64,000 nt of DNA from Lycium barbarum (lineage: Eukaryota; Streptophyta; Magnoliopsida; Solanales; Solanaceae): NCBI RefSeq assembly GCF_019175385.1, contig NC_083345.1, forward strand, positions 11,013,205 through 11,077,204, written 5' to 3'. Shown here in pieces: positions 34,312 to 45,999 of the stretch; the stretch's first letter is position 1, and each line of letters opens with the position of its first letter. Below the pieces are notes generated by a model. That model was not told the DNA's origin. It saw only the letters and a program-made list of their open reading frames with translations, and did no database searches. A program made the position numbers and the translations under genes.

Positions 34312-34585
34312 CTCCCTCCATTCCATAATAAGTGACTCTTATATCTTATGCACACCCCTTAAGAAATTGCTCACTCCTAGAAAATTAGGAGTATTTTTAC
34401 CAATTTATCCCTAATTATATTTTAAGTTAACATTGGCTATTGAGGGGTAATTAATGAATCTTGACTATTTAAACAAGGGCACTTTTGGAAGAATATATTC
34501 AAAATATTCTTGAAATTCTAAAGCCTCACTTATTTTGAAACAAAATAAATAGCCTAAAAGGTCACTTAATATGGAATGGAGGGAG
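34312..34585. mobile_element. Stowaway MITE
   Basis: Near-perfect ends: CTCCCTCCATTCCATAATAA on the left, and on the right TTAATATGGAATGGAGGGAG. TA flanks both sides (34310-34311, 34586-34587). At 274 bp, the length and target fit Stowaway (Tc1/mariner). No coding capacity. Confidence 0.92.
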
Positions 34586-36229
34586 TAGTATGTTTTGTGA
34601 CTTTATTTCATTGACTAACAACTTTTCGCAAATTAATGATTTTTAACTTATCTAAGTTGTGAAAGTACCAAAGACATTTTCTCTCCACCAAAAAAAAAAA
34701 AAAAAGTATTTACATGGTTTAGTAACTCATATTTCATTAAATTCATGGGTATTTGATAGTGGACGGACCAAAAACTTGATTATAATATGCTTATGTAACA
34801 TTCAGGATTTGCTCATAATTAAGGGACCATAAGTGTAATTATACCTCCTAATAATTATGGTTAATAAGAATTGTTAGACAAGATCATCACAAACACATAA
34901 ATAAAAAATATCACAAGCACATGATTAAAGATATTTTTGTTTATTTTCTTTGGTCGGTTAGCCCTAACATGCATAGCACATGGAACAAAATGATAGATAT
35001 TTGGTATAATTAAACAAAGGCAATCATAATCATAACAGGCAAGACAAGTAATCATTTGTGCACTGAAAGTTTGCTAATTTAATTTAAAAAGATTTAGTGC
35101 ATCTAATGCATTTCTTCCTTTAGAATTTTTTTATATAATAATCGAACCTTCAATTGATTCTTGTACGGAAACGTCTACCATATCACATGATAAAATAATT
35201 GCTTTCAATTTAAGATAAATGATAAATGAAATTTATTAGTATCATTTGGCAGATTAAATTTGTTTCGAAATATTTAACGTTTAAAATAAAGCAAGAAGCT
35301 GTTTTTTTTTTCTTTTCTTTCTTTTTACCTTAGTACTCTAGTGTGTTGATGTCTATTAAGTAATACGTATAAGGGAGAGATAAATAGCTCAGACAAATAT
35401 TTTTATGATTGCGGCCATTGAATATCCTTTTTATGGGGTATGTAAAACACCTAAAAGATAGATAATATGGAGCAAATATATTATTAAAATGGGTAAAAAT
35501 AATTTACACCACAATTTTGTTTTAAAAATCAAAATAATTGAAGTTTAAGAAACATAAGAAGTAATTTATTTCATTTTTCTTCAAATATTTCCTTTTTCCA
35601 ATTAGTGTAGTGTTAAATGCCACTGCACTAATTGTGAATCTAGAACTGTCATCACCACATACCTAATTATTCAACCCGCGGTACTAACTTTCTTTATGAC
35701 TTAATTTCATAAAAAGAAAAGAGAAAAAAGTATGTAAAGATAAATTATCAATCCCTATCTTCAAAGATTTTGCACTTTCCTTCGGAAAAAGTTTTATGTC
35801 TTGATTCGATTAATAACTATTTTCTAGACCATAAAACTTTCTCATCATTTACATAAAGTTTCTCTCTTTTGCTTTTGCTTCCAAAGCCAGTAACCTTTTT
35901 CCTCCCCTTTATAAGCAAAGCACATGCATTTTTCCTCTTGCATTGGCGAAGTTATAATAACTTAAGAGAAAAGGTTCAAATTTTTGTAATGTTTTATTAA
36001 TAAAGGTTCAAATTTTTGTAATGTTTTATTAATATACATTTTGTTATATCTTTGGTTCATTCACATCTTCACCATCAGCAAATGATCTCTTAGCTACTAT
36101 TTTCATGCTTACTATTTCTATACATATTTACACTAAGCAAATACTTTTCTACTTGAGAAAAATCCTTACTAGCTCCAACTTATGTTCATCAACGTTTCAT
36201 ACTAGGTCTGTTTAATTGTCCATCTTACC
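34586..36229. other. AT-rich intergenic DNA
   Basis: No gene recognised. A short direct duplication of AAAGGTTCAAATTTTTGTAA (35970 and 36003) is the only structure noted. Confidence 0.5.
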
Positions 36230-36707
36230 AGAGGCGAATTTACACATAAAATTTGGGTCACGTGAACACATGGTCACTCGACTAAACTCGATATATTATG
36301 TGTATAATTTTAAAAATATATCTAATATTAACTGAAGGAACACATAGTCAAACCAGGTCAAGTGGAGCACTGGTTAGGGATTGTATTTATTTCCTTAAGG
36401 TCTCGGGGTTGAACCCGAGCTCTGCACGATTTATGCTTTTATTTTCTAAAGCAGCCTTTTAACTTCCTTTTTGTATTATTCTAGATCCTTTTTCTTTTAT
36501 AATTCTAATTACCCAAAAGTAAAAACCGTGTTTCTTTTTTATATTACATCTAATGATTTTTCCCCCTTTATTTCTAATTACCCAAGTCCCAAAAGGCAAA
36601 AGAAATCAAAAAACTCATAGGCGCTCAGCTGCAACGAATCAAAGGCCAAAAAAAAAAACCATAACTAATGGTGAACCCATTCTCTTTAAATCCCGAATTC
36701 GCCTCTG
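36230..36707. mobile_element. Mutator-like non-autonomous element (AGAGGCGAATT ends)
   Basis: A perfect 9-bp duplication CATCTTACC flanks it (36221-36229 and 36708-36716). Ends are AGAGGCGAATT on the left and, read inwards, CAGAGGCGAATT on the right. The interior includes GGTCTCGGGGTTGAACCCGAG, which looks like a tRNA TpsiC arm or Pol III B box. No coding frame. Confidence 0.8.
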
Positions 36708-36716
36708 CATCTTACC

Positions 36717-39197
36717 TTCTTTACGTTCTTGAGAGTTCATCTTTATCTCAGTAGAGTCTTTCAATCATTCAATGCGCGTTTTAGTTCTCTTCCTCCAATT
36801 TATTTTCAATGTTTGATTATGGTTTAAAATTACCCTTAGGTAGAGCTTAGTTAGGGGTCAAAGAGTGAAACGACAAGTTGCTTAGTTTCCGACAGTGTAA
36901 GGGCAAATTTGACCATTTCTATAGCTCAATAAATGGACAATTAAAGTCAGGTGTGCGCACTGGGCCTTTTTGGGCCTTGACTAGACGGTTTGGGCCACTT
37001 TTTTATTCAAGAGAAAAGACAGGCCCAATAAGAACAAGATAAACATAATTACCTAAACTTTCGTTTATGTCCCTTCGGCCAAACTTAATTATCGGCGGTA
37101 GGCCAAATATACAAAATCGTATTATACGTATAGTATATGTGTATCAAAATTATAGTATATGTATATCTAAGTATAAATATAACTATTCATTTGCTGGCTA
37201 TTTTGTAAACTAGATCATCCAAAGATATTGGGTTGTAATTTTCCCTTTCTTTTATACCAAGTGGGCGCTTGGACATGCGATTTGAAATCATGAGATGATA
37301 AAAAACTGTGCTGATAAAAAACTAATATGCAAAGTAGAATAGTCCAAATACTTATAAAAAAGTATTTGAAACTTTTGCTTCATAATGGAGTCATCAATTA
37401 TTTTTCTTGAGAGGTCAAGATAAGTTGAGTAGGTTGCTAAGTGTTAACTTTCTCAAACTAATTGTTGGGTGATTTCTTTTCCTTGTCGTGAATCAATCTT
37501 ATTATAAATAGAAGGGACGTTAATACTTCACATTGAAATTACCAATTCCACTTGAAATACTTTCAGTTTGATTTAATAATAGCTTAAGAAAGACTAACCA
37601 TAATAATATCAGGAAATATAGTCTGTAGTTGCCGAATTTCCACATATGTGTGAGAATATGATAGTTTTACAGTTGTTATGATACAATGATAATTTAGAAA
37701 AGTACTATCTCTCTTTTCCCTATTTTCTTTCTAAAATTAATCGTTATCATCCAATAATTCTTTTAGTTTAGACAGTTCACATGCTTCTCATGAGCAATTT
37801 CGTAAAATATAACTACCATTGCTATTTTAAGTGCTCACTTTTAGTAAACATTGACGACTAAAATTGCTCAAATATTCATCTAAAGACTATTTAAACCGAT
37901 CAGCAAATATAAGGAACTATTTTAGTCATTTTCTCCGGTATAAAGCTATTTTATGAATATAGAATAGATAAAAATACTTTTGTACATGCTTAAAAGAATT
38001 TAAAAAATTATGGCACATATTGTGCTAATATTTGAATAATTTTGGCCGAAACCCATTTATGGGATCATCACCGATAACTTGTGATCTACAACCCATGAAC
38101 AAAGGCACGAGTTCAAAATTAATACTAGGATCCACCTTGATTTTGGTGCTTCATGGACCACTTTATCTTGATCCAAAAAGAAATATTTAAAACTCTCCAA
38201 AGGTTAAAAAACAATTTCAAAGCAATAATTATTTCGATCTTCTCCACGTTAATGATGCAATTGTCGGAGGAGTTTAGGTACATTAAATATCTTATTAATT
38301 ATCTAAATTAAATAACTAATTTAATTAGTACTAGTAATTAATTTGGTTTCACATTGACTATATTTATTAGTTCATTTATTCAGAGTTGACCACGCTGTCA
38401 ACTTTCGCCAGCTCGATTTCCGCTGCATAGAAATTTAATCTAATTGCTCTAATGACTTTCCTACCCTTGTTTAATTTACAGGATAATTACATTACCAAGG
38501 ATAAAAGAGTAATTGCGCAACAATTTTGAATACATAAGCCATTTGTTTATGTGTCGTAGTACAAGATAATAACGTATGAAACAAGATCCAAAAACGGGGG
38601 TTTCAGTTGATTTTGAATATTTTCGAGATATGATATTGAATTATTCATTTTAAAAGAGTTAGGAATAACTTGGGTAGGCTAACATTTTGCCATGGCCATG
38701 ATGATAAGGTTTTTTATTTTTTGTTTTTAATATTCATTATTTTCACATGATAAGGTGGGAAAGGTATTGGATTCACGTCTTTTGCCCAATTCAACTTTGG
38801 TGCTCATAATGATGCTAAGGTGAAAATTATTCTCTTTGGACTTTCTCTATCGTTTACCTCTTAGATAGGTTTTTAATTTTTTAATTTTTTATGTGGTGTC
38901 CTGATTAATTTATGTGAATACTTTGACATGATTATTCCATCGAGTATCTATTATATCGTAATACCATGTACATTAGATAAGTTTGCCCATTAAGGTAGAC
39001 AAATTTTCATCTCCTCTAGTGGTTTAGGTCTTACGAAGAATATTTATATCAAAATCTTAGATGATTAAGTTATATGCACCAAACATAAATATAACTTAAT
39101 TAGTTGTACCAAGTATATATACTCTTGTTCTCTATTACTGATTCATGCTTATGATGAACTTTTGAGTAATTTGATAGCGTAAAATTATCTCACACTA

Positions 39198-39238
<41 letters not shown>

Positions 39239-39467
39239 AATTAAATCTAATGATCTTAAATTGAAAGCTATCTGCCCATATTGAAAAGTTAACCAAGTCT
39301 TAAGTTGAAATTACATGAGGAATAAACATGTCTCCTTATATGGTCCTGGATAAATTTCGCTCGATATTGGATTTGTACTTAATTATATCAACTTATTATG
39401 ATTAAATAATTTAATTAGGTTAAACTATATACTATGAAATAATCTTGATTGAGTGATAAAGTCTATC
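36717..39467. other. AT-rich intergenic DNA with (AT)n
   Basis: No gene recognised. A perfect AT dinucleotide run of about 34 bases lies at 39202-39235. Confidence 0.5.
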
Positions 39468-39476
39468 TGTAGATAC

Positions 39477-40415
39477 AGTGGCGGACCCAGGATTTTACAC
39501 AAGCGGGTTCAATTACGACGTAATAAATGAGGATCATTAGTGATAACCAATAGTTTAAGCAGCGTTAAGCAGAACAATCCCCCCCCCCCCCCCCCCCCCC
39601 CCCCTCCCTCTTTTTTTTGTTAATAATGTAATCTCAAAATAGACTTATTTTAAACTCAACCCTCAATTTTTTTTTAAAACAACTTGAGAAAATATAAAAT
39701 TACAAAGAACCTATTACTTTTTTTTTTAAGAAAAACTATCTAATTAAAAGAGTTTTACTTCAACAAGAATTAAAAAATCTATTAACTCTAGGTAATTTAA
39801 CAAAATTCATTCATAATGACCAATTTTGTTATTTACGAACAAAAGACAATACAAAAAAAGTTGTAAACTAAAAAACTAATATAAACTGATTAATTATATT
39901 AAAATAAACTATATATAATTTCAACAAATATAGTTGCATCTTTTAGCAAAAAAACTATAAAAGAGAGTATCAAAATTCGTTTTATAAAATTTTAATTTCT
40001 GTAAGGTAAAATAGATTTTATATAATTATTTTTTATTGAATTTGGGTAAGAAAACAAAATATAAAAGGTGACATTGGAAAAAAAGATAGACAATATAAAG
40101 GCTAGCTAGTTGACTACCAATTAACATTAAAGACTTTTGTTGGCCAATACTTTGTTCTTTGTAGCATGGCAGGAAAATTGACCAAAAGTAGCAAAATGTA
40201 ACATACAGCCAGCGTGTCTACAGAGGTTCGATCCTGCATTCTGAAGGTGTAATTGAACCCACTTAACCGTTACACCAGAGCCAAGCTTTGTGTCAAGTGG
40301 ATTCAAAAGGTTTCATATATTAAAATGTAATGATAATTTTCCTTACATAAACAGTAAATTTACCGACCAAGTGGGTTCAATTGAATCCACTTGGCAACAC
40401 GTGGGTCCGCCCCTG
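39477..40415. mobile_element. Mutator-like non-autonomous element (AGTGGCGGACCC ends)
   Basis: A perfect 9-bp duplication TGTAGATAC flanks it (39468-39476, 40416-40424). Ends are AGTGGCGGACCC on the left and, read inwards, CAGGGGCGGACCC on the right. A sub-terminal pair CAAGCGGGTTCAATT and AAGTGGGTTCAATTG also recurs, and TTCGATCC with GAACCCACTTAACC lies inside. It holds a run of about 24 C at 39580-39604. No coding frame. Confidence 0.85.
39580..39604. repeat. poly-C tract
   Basis: About 24 consecutive C residues followed by TCCCTC. Its exact length is likely unstable in both sequencing and the genome. Confidence 0.85.
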
Positions 40416-41377
40416 TGTAGATACATATCAAGTAAACACACTTATCAATATTTGGTGTACTATGTCAAACTAATGAATGCAAGATAACATGTGTCTTTTA
40501 TATACACATTCGTCACTTAATTATGGTTAAGTATGTATTCTCACTTTAGTTTTCAACAACAAAATTTAACATATTTAATTTGATAATTATGTGGTGCAAG
40601 TAAATGTTTACCTACATGTCATATATATGGATTTAGAGTGCGAATTTTACCCTTATCAACCATCCCACCTTTATTTTAGGGGCTAATTGACTAAACATTA
40701 TGATCTAGTAGTATGTTTATTCCATGCGTGTCTATGACAAAATTTGTGGAAAAATAGTTATTGACTGCTACATTTTAGCAGTAAAATCTTGTTATACGGT
40801 AACTCTTACTTTATCAGGGTTATTTTGAATTTTACCAATTTATGGTGAATCTCACAAGAACAATTCAATGTTCAAATGCATGCTTAGCGCGTAGATTTTT
40901 TTCTCTTTAGGTCAGGGCTATTACTTACTTGCGGAGGACCTACACTAGCTAGTTGTTTGACTGAATATGTGGTGTTAACCTTGATAGCCGAGATCTTCGA
41001 CGGTTGTGGTGAGATGAATAGTATCTTTTTATTCTTAATTAAAAGTTTTGAATTTGGCGCATATATGAGTAGCAAACACCGAATTGAAAAAAAAAAAAAA
41101 AAACTTAATAGCCAAATTTCGACTTGACCTGACTACTTCCAATTTATACCAAATTTAGAGTTACCAAAGGCCTTACACTACAATCCTATTCCGAAGTAGT
41201 TTGATATTTTTTAAAATTTAAATTCACAACAAAAATAAGATTCATCAAACGTCATCATTTGTCTATTTAATCAGTCGTATTACTTGCTAGCAGTTCGAAT
41301 CCGTGTTAGACAGATTTACTAAGGGATAAAACTTATAGAATTCGAGATCTTTAATTAAACTTTACCATCATTGTTAT

Positions 41378-42035
41378 CAGTGTTTTAAAAGGCGAGGGCG
41401 TAAGATGGGGCGTTTTACGTCTGCCTCTGTGAGGTGTAAGCCCCGAGCCACGGGGCGTAAGCCCCATGGGGTTTTAATTTTTTGTATTTTATAAAATGAC
41501 ATAATTATAATAAATACTTTTAAATAGGTGAAATAGCGTAAAAATTGAAGAAAACTATAAATAAGTGATATATATATATATGCTCCACCCCCACAAAAAA
41601 ACTAATTAGAGCAATCTATTATATGCTACTTACAAGTACAAGTGACTGCTCGTTACTTTTTTGAGATAGTAGAAGACAAGATAAATAATTGGAAAAGAAT
41701 ATATATTAGACATTCTAGCAATAAAAAAAGGTCTTGACTTTTAAATTTAATGTTTCAGTTCCTTTTTAAAACATTTGAGTAATTACATGTTGACTTTTGA
41801 GAATTTGGACATTATATTAAGGACTTATTTAACAAATTTCGTTTTAGTTTGAAGAAGTTTTCTGGGCTTATGCCCCAATACGCCCCAACAAAAAAAACTC
41901 GCCCCAAACGCTTGGGCGTATGCCCCGAATTGCTGGGCGCACGCCTTTGGAGACTTTCGCCTCGACTCATCATCCCGGGGCATTTTTGATACGTCCCACC
42001 CCAGAGCTTCCCCGAAAATGTCTTTTAAATTACTG
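41378..42035. mobile_element. hAT-like non-autonomous element (CAGTGTTTTAAAAGGCG ends)
   Basis: It starts CAGTGTTTTAAAAGGCG and ends, read inwards, CAGTAATTTAAAAGACA. Flanks ATTGTTAT (41370-41377) and ATTATTAT (42036-42043) form an 8-bp duplication with one mismatch, the hAT length. The arms are rich in GGGGCGTAAGCCCC-type motifs. No transposase frame. Confidence 0.75.
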
Positions 42036-42428
42036 ATTATTATCTATTTAATCAGTTGTATTACATGCTAGCAGTTTGAATCCATATTAGACAGATTTAC
42101 TAAGAGATAAAACTTTTAAAATTCGAGATCGTAAACTTTACCGTCGTTGTTAAGATGGAGAAGTACAAGTCAATCAAATACTCAATTATTAAGATCAAAA
42201 AGGCTATGGCAAGTGTAATTTATTTATTAATGTGAGGGAGTTTGGAAGTTTTTAGTGGAAAAGAGCCAAACCCAGGGAAGAGAAAAAAATCAACATAGGG
42301 AGAGATGCAAGCACTAAAAGCGGTTGGCGGATGACTCCTTCACTCACAAAATGAAAGTCTAGTCATGATATGACACCTCCATCATATATAGTACTATTGT
42401 TTACATCTTTTCCCACACCTATATCCTA

Positions 42429-42799
42429 GCCTGGCCAAACTTCTAAAATAACTTATTTTAAAAAGTATTTTTTAAAAAAGTACTTTTAAAAAAAATATTT
42501 TTAGTTAAAAGCAGTTTATGTTTGGCCAATTAATTTAAAAGGTACTTTTGAGCAGCAATTAGTGTTTGGCCAAGCTTTTAAAAAGTGCTTCTATGTGTAT
42601 TTTTCTCAAAAGTACTTTTTAAAAAAGTACTTTTGGACAAAAGCTAATTTTTTTTAGCTTCTGAAAAACTGCTTCTCCTACTCCCCAAAAGTACTTATTT
42701 TCTCCAAAAAGCTTGGCCAAACACCTCACTTTTTTTAAAATAAGCACTTATTAAAAAAATAAGTACTTTTGGGAGAAAAATAAGCTTGGCCAAACAGGC
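42429..42799. mobile_element. foldback MITE (GCCTGGCCAAAC ends)
   Basis: Left end GCCTGGCCAAACTTCTAAAA, right end read inwards GCCTGTTTGGCCAAGCTTAT. TA lies on both sides (42427-42428, 42800-42801). The interior repeats AAAGTACTTTT many times in both orientations. No coding capacity. Confidence 0.65.
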
Positions 42800-44049
42800 T
42801 ATTAGTTTCACATGCTATTTGGTTCATCCGTCTTGGTTTTTTATTCAGTATCGGGGCTTTCTTTTAAGGGTGTTGGTTAATTTAGATTTATGTCGTATAA
42901 GATTTATAAAAGAGAAGAACGTTTCTTATTAGAATTTTTTCACTTACAGAGCTCAAATTTGAGACTTTAGTTAAGAGTAAAGGGATTATGTCTATCCCAC
43001 CACAATTTTTGATAGTTACGATGAGAATTAATTATAATATATCATGTCTCATTTAACAAAAGCATACCCGTGAAGAATATATCATGTCTTATGTATGATA
43101 TAAAATTTAAAGTTTATTCGTAACAATAATATTAACTAGCAGTATATGAAGAATTTTTACAGTCTCTCTCTCAATTTTTTTTCTTTCAATATTACTACTT
43201 TGAAGGAAAAATTCCATCAATTTTGATATTTTAATTATTATTTTTTCAAAACAATTAAGTTTTATTTTCCCCTAAAATGATGCATTTGTTCGAATAAGAA
43301 ATTAACTATGTAACTAAGATACTTATATATTCCAAATAAAATGTAAAATTATTTATTCTAAGTATAATCTTGAGATAATCTTATTTTGAGTCAAACGATC
43401 CGGCATAAACTTGTACTATAGTTTATTAATAAATGCATTTGATTGCCCACCAAAAATGGAATTCTACCAATCTTTTCAAGGATCAAATCATTAGTACCAA
43501 GACTAACACCCACAGGGTTGTGAATATTGATTTAGATATAAAGAAAGTGCGTGGACAGCCTAAGATGCAATCAACTTGAATCCTCAAGGGTCCATTGGTC
43601 CACCTCTTTTTGAGTTTGGTGGGCCCTACCTTATATTTGGTTGCCAAAAAATTGAGGTCCCACTTGAAATGGGTATTAAAGACCAAAATGAAAGAAGAGA
43701 TATTAAGATTTTTAGTTGGAAGACTGTGCTATCATACTAGTATGACTAAAGAAAGACATTACACAGTCAATAAGAATATTATCTAGGGTACTCTCATATC
43801 AAGTCTAGTCTAGCCAAAATATTTTACATACTGGTCGAGATGTTATTATCAAAAGTAGTTCCTACTATTAATAACTAAATAATTACTTTACAGAATCAAT
43901 ACGAATACCATTTCAGATACTCTCACTATCAAGTCTAGCCAAAATATTATTCATATTGGTCGAGATGTTTCTATCAAAAGTAATTCCTATTCTATCTGCC
44001 ATTTTAGCTGAATAAACAATAAAAAGGTTCTACTAGATAAATGAAGATA
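42800..44049. other. intergenic DNA, nothing recognised
   Basis: Frames of 63-67 codons only. AAAGTAGTTCCTACTATTA and AAAGTAATTCCTATTCTATC (43850 and 43978) belong to a diverged direct repeat of about 125 bp with TACTCTCA and AAGTCTAGCCAAAATATT. Confidence 0.45.
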
Positions 44050-44378
44050 AAAGAGTTTGCTTGCATAGTTCCTTCTTCGACAAAACATCATCTATTGTAT
44101 TAAACTCTTTAAAGTGGCCAAATGGTCCATCAACAACCTGCAATCAAAATTAATGTTGTTAAAATTTTCAAAGCCACATTCTAGTAGTTGTATAGTCTCA
44201 ATAATGTCCAATTCGATCAAGGTAGGAATGAGGAATTAGTTTATGTTGTTGGAGACTAGTTTTAAGACCTTGCAGTAACGCTAACACCTCTGCTTGAATA
44301 AGGTTTATACGCTTCTTGCCTGAGTAAAATATCAGAATCCAATCTTCTTTTAGTTTAGCTGTGACTTGTGAGTCTCAT
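44050..44378 (-). pseudogene. degraded RNase H-type (RVT_3) fragment
   Basis: On the reverse strand around 44370-44225 the frame reads AKLKEDWILIFYSGKKR then INLIQAEVLALLQGLKTSL, the start of the plant RVT_3 domain (the conserved Ala-Glu before an Ala-Leu-rich helix). After a frameshift, IETIQLLECGFENF and NFDCRLLMDHLATL continue the domain, followed by a further shifted RRRNYASKLF, where family members have a REANxxAD motif. Several frameshifts make it a dead copy, probably from a LINE or a related host gene. It is independent of the fragment at 12434-12757. Confidence 0.5.
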
Positions 44379-45999
44379 GACAAGCAAAAAGGAGGATGAA
44401 GTCAAGTCAATCCTAACATAAAACCACCATGGAAAAATATGAATGGTAAATTTTACTTTGTTGTTAACCAGATGTCTCAAATTCAAACTTTATGAATAAA
44501 AATCTTATAAGTAAGAAGTGCTAATCCATTTATAGTGATCTTTCTATAAAGCGACTGAATTCGAATTAGTCGAACTAGCATGCTCTAGCTACAGAATGGT
44601 TCAATAAAAAAAAAATGGTATGAAATCAAATCAATCCAAATAATAAAAACAAAGTTGAGCTTCATAGAAAGCATTATAGTGAGTTTTTTCATATTCAAAC
44701 TTGAAATCGGAATCTCTAGATAAAGATGAAGGATCCTTTCATTCCACTAATAGATGAGAATAGATTAAAGAAATAATATCAATCTATGCCAAAAAAAAAA
44801 AGAAGTAATACTAATATTAGAAAAACCTAAAAATCAAAAAGTGTAGATATATCCAAAAGAAAGGAGCCAATAGAGAGATTTGAGTAGCATAATGGATCCA
44901 AAACAAAAGAATAAAAAATCCAAAATGATAACAGAAAATGATACCACTGCAAACATCACATCTGACTTCATTTTCTCTAGTGTATACACAATTTTCAGTG
45001 CCCACCAACCCAAAACTTCACAAAAAAAAAAAAAAAAAAACCGCTCATAAAAAACCTGTCCCAATCCCAGAATTCCACAATAAATAAATCATATGCATTT
45101 ATTAACTGTTATGCCTAAAAAAGTTCACAGTTATAATACTTTTTCAAGCACTCAAAAAGGCTAACTTTAAGATATACAGAAGCCAAAAGGGATTAGGACT
45201 TTTAAGATTGAGTGAAAGAGAATCAAAGATTATACACATAGAGTAAATACATCAAACTATTTGTATTGAACAAAACTTCAAAGTCCTCATCATCATATAT
45301 GCCAAGAAACAAATTAAAGCTTAGTGAAAGCATGCTTTGTCTGCCATTACAGCTTCAATGAAGATCTCATTACCATCATTGGCATTTTGAAGAAGAAATC
45401 TCTATACCCTCAAGAATTGGCTTTTATGTTATATTTTTCTTCAATAATACTATATACTAAAATAAAGGGCTTTCTTGATTCAGTGTATTTGAATTTTTCC
45501 AGTCCTTTTTACGGCTTGTCCTTAAATAAAGGTTGAATCTTTTTCACCTTTTTAACAACCCCTTTACAAAATCTTGTATGTATATGGGAAGATCCCCACC
45601 ATTATTGGATAAAGGTTGGAGATACTTGGTTTTAGATATAGTATAATCTTTGATTCTATCTTTTCTAGTTCATGAATTTCATGGTCTTTGCTCTGTCATT
45701 ATCTAAAGGAATTACTTGAGAGTATTCTTGGTTGTCTTTACTCTTTTTGACAAGGTGATGGACTCAATAGCCTAAAGGTATGCTAAAGCTTATATCTTTA
45801 TTGAGTTTCTTGTTTATTCTTGATTCATTATTTAGTTGAGTTTCTGGACATTTCTGAATTGGTATGCATAGAACTATTTCTGGTTTGTCTAGTTCATCAG
45901 CTATTTTTTGATAAATTCTAAGCTATTTTTTTTTTATAAGTATTGACACATAGTTGGATTAACAGGTCAAGCTGAGACTTTGAATTATTGAAATTTCTT
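44379..45999 (+). other. intergenic DNA and upstream region of the receptor kinase gene
   Basis: No coding gene. The final 250 bases may include a 5' untranslated intron: CCTAAAG^GTATGC at 45776/45777 and TTAACAG^GTCAAG at 45965, about 35 bases before the start codon. This is a splice-site reading only. Confidence 0.35.

Noticed and set aside
36348..36435. Possible tRNA gene (GGGGTTGAACCCGAG arm)
   Set aside because: Only a TpsiC-like arm is present; no acceptor stem or anticodon arm can be folded. It is part of the Mutator-like element 36230-36707.
39581..39604. Poly-C tract as assembly gap filler
   Set aside because: The flanks are normal and the similar tract at 27283 suggests genuine homopolymers, though the length may be wrong.
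44817..45064. Hydrophobic reverse frames (63 and 76 codons) that could be small membrane proteins
   Set aside because: They come from A-rich/T-rich DNA; hydrophobicity is what poly-T codons give, and no family match is seen.
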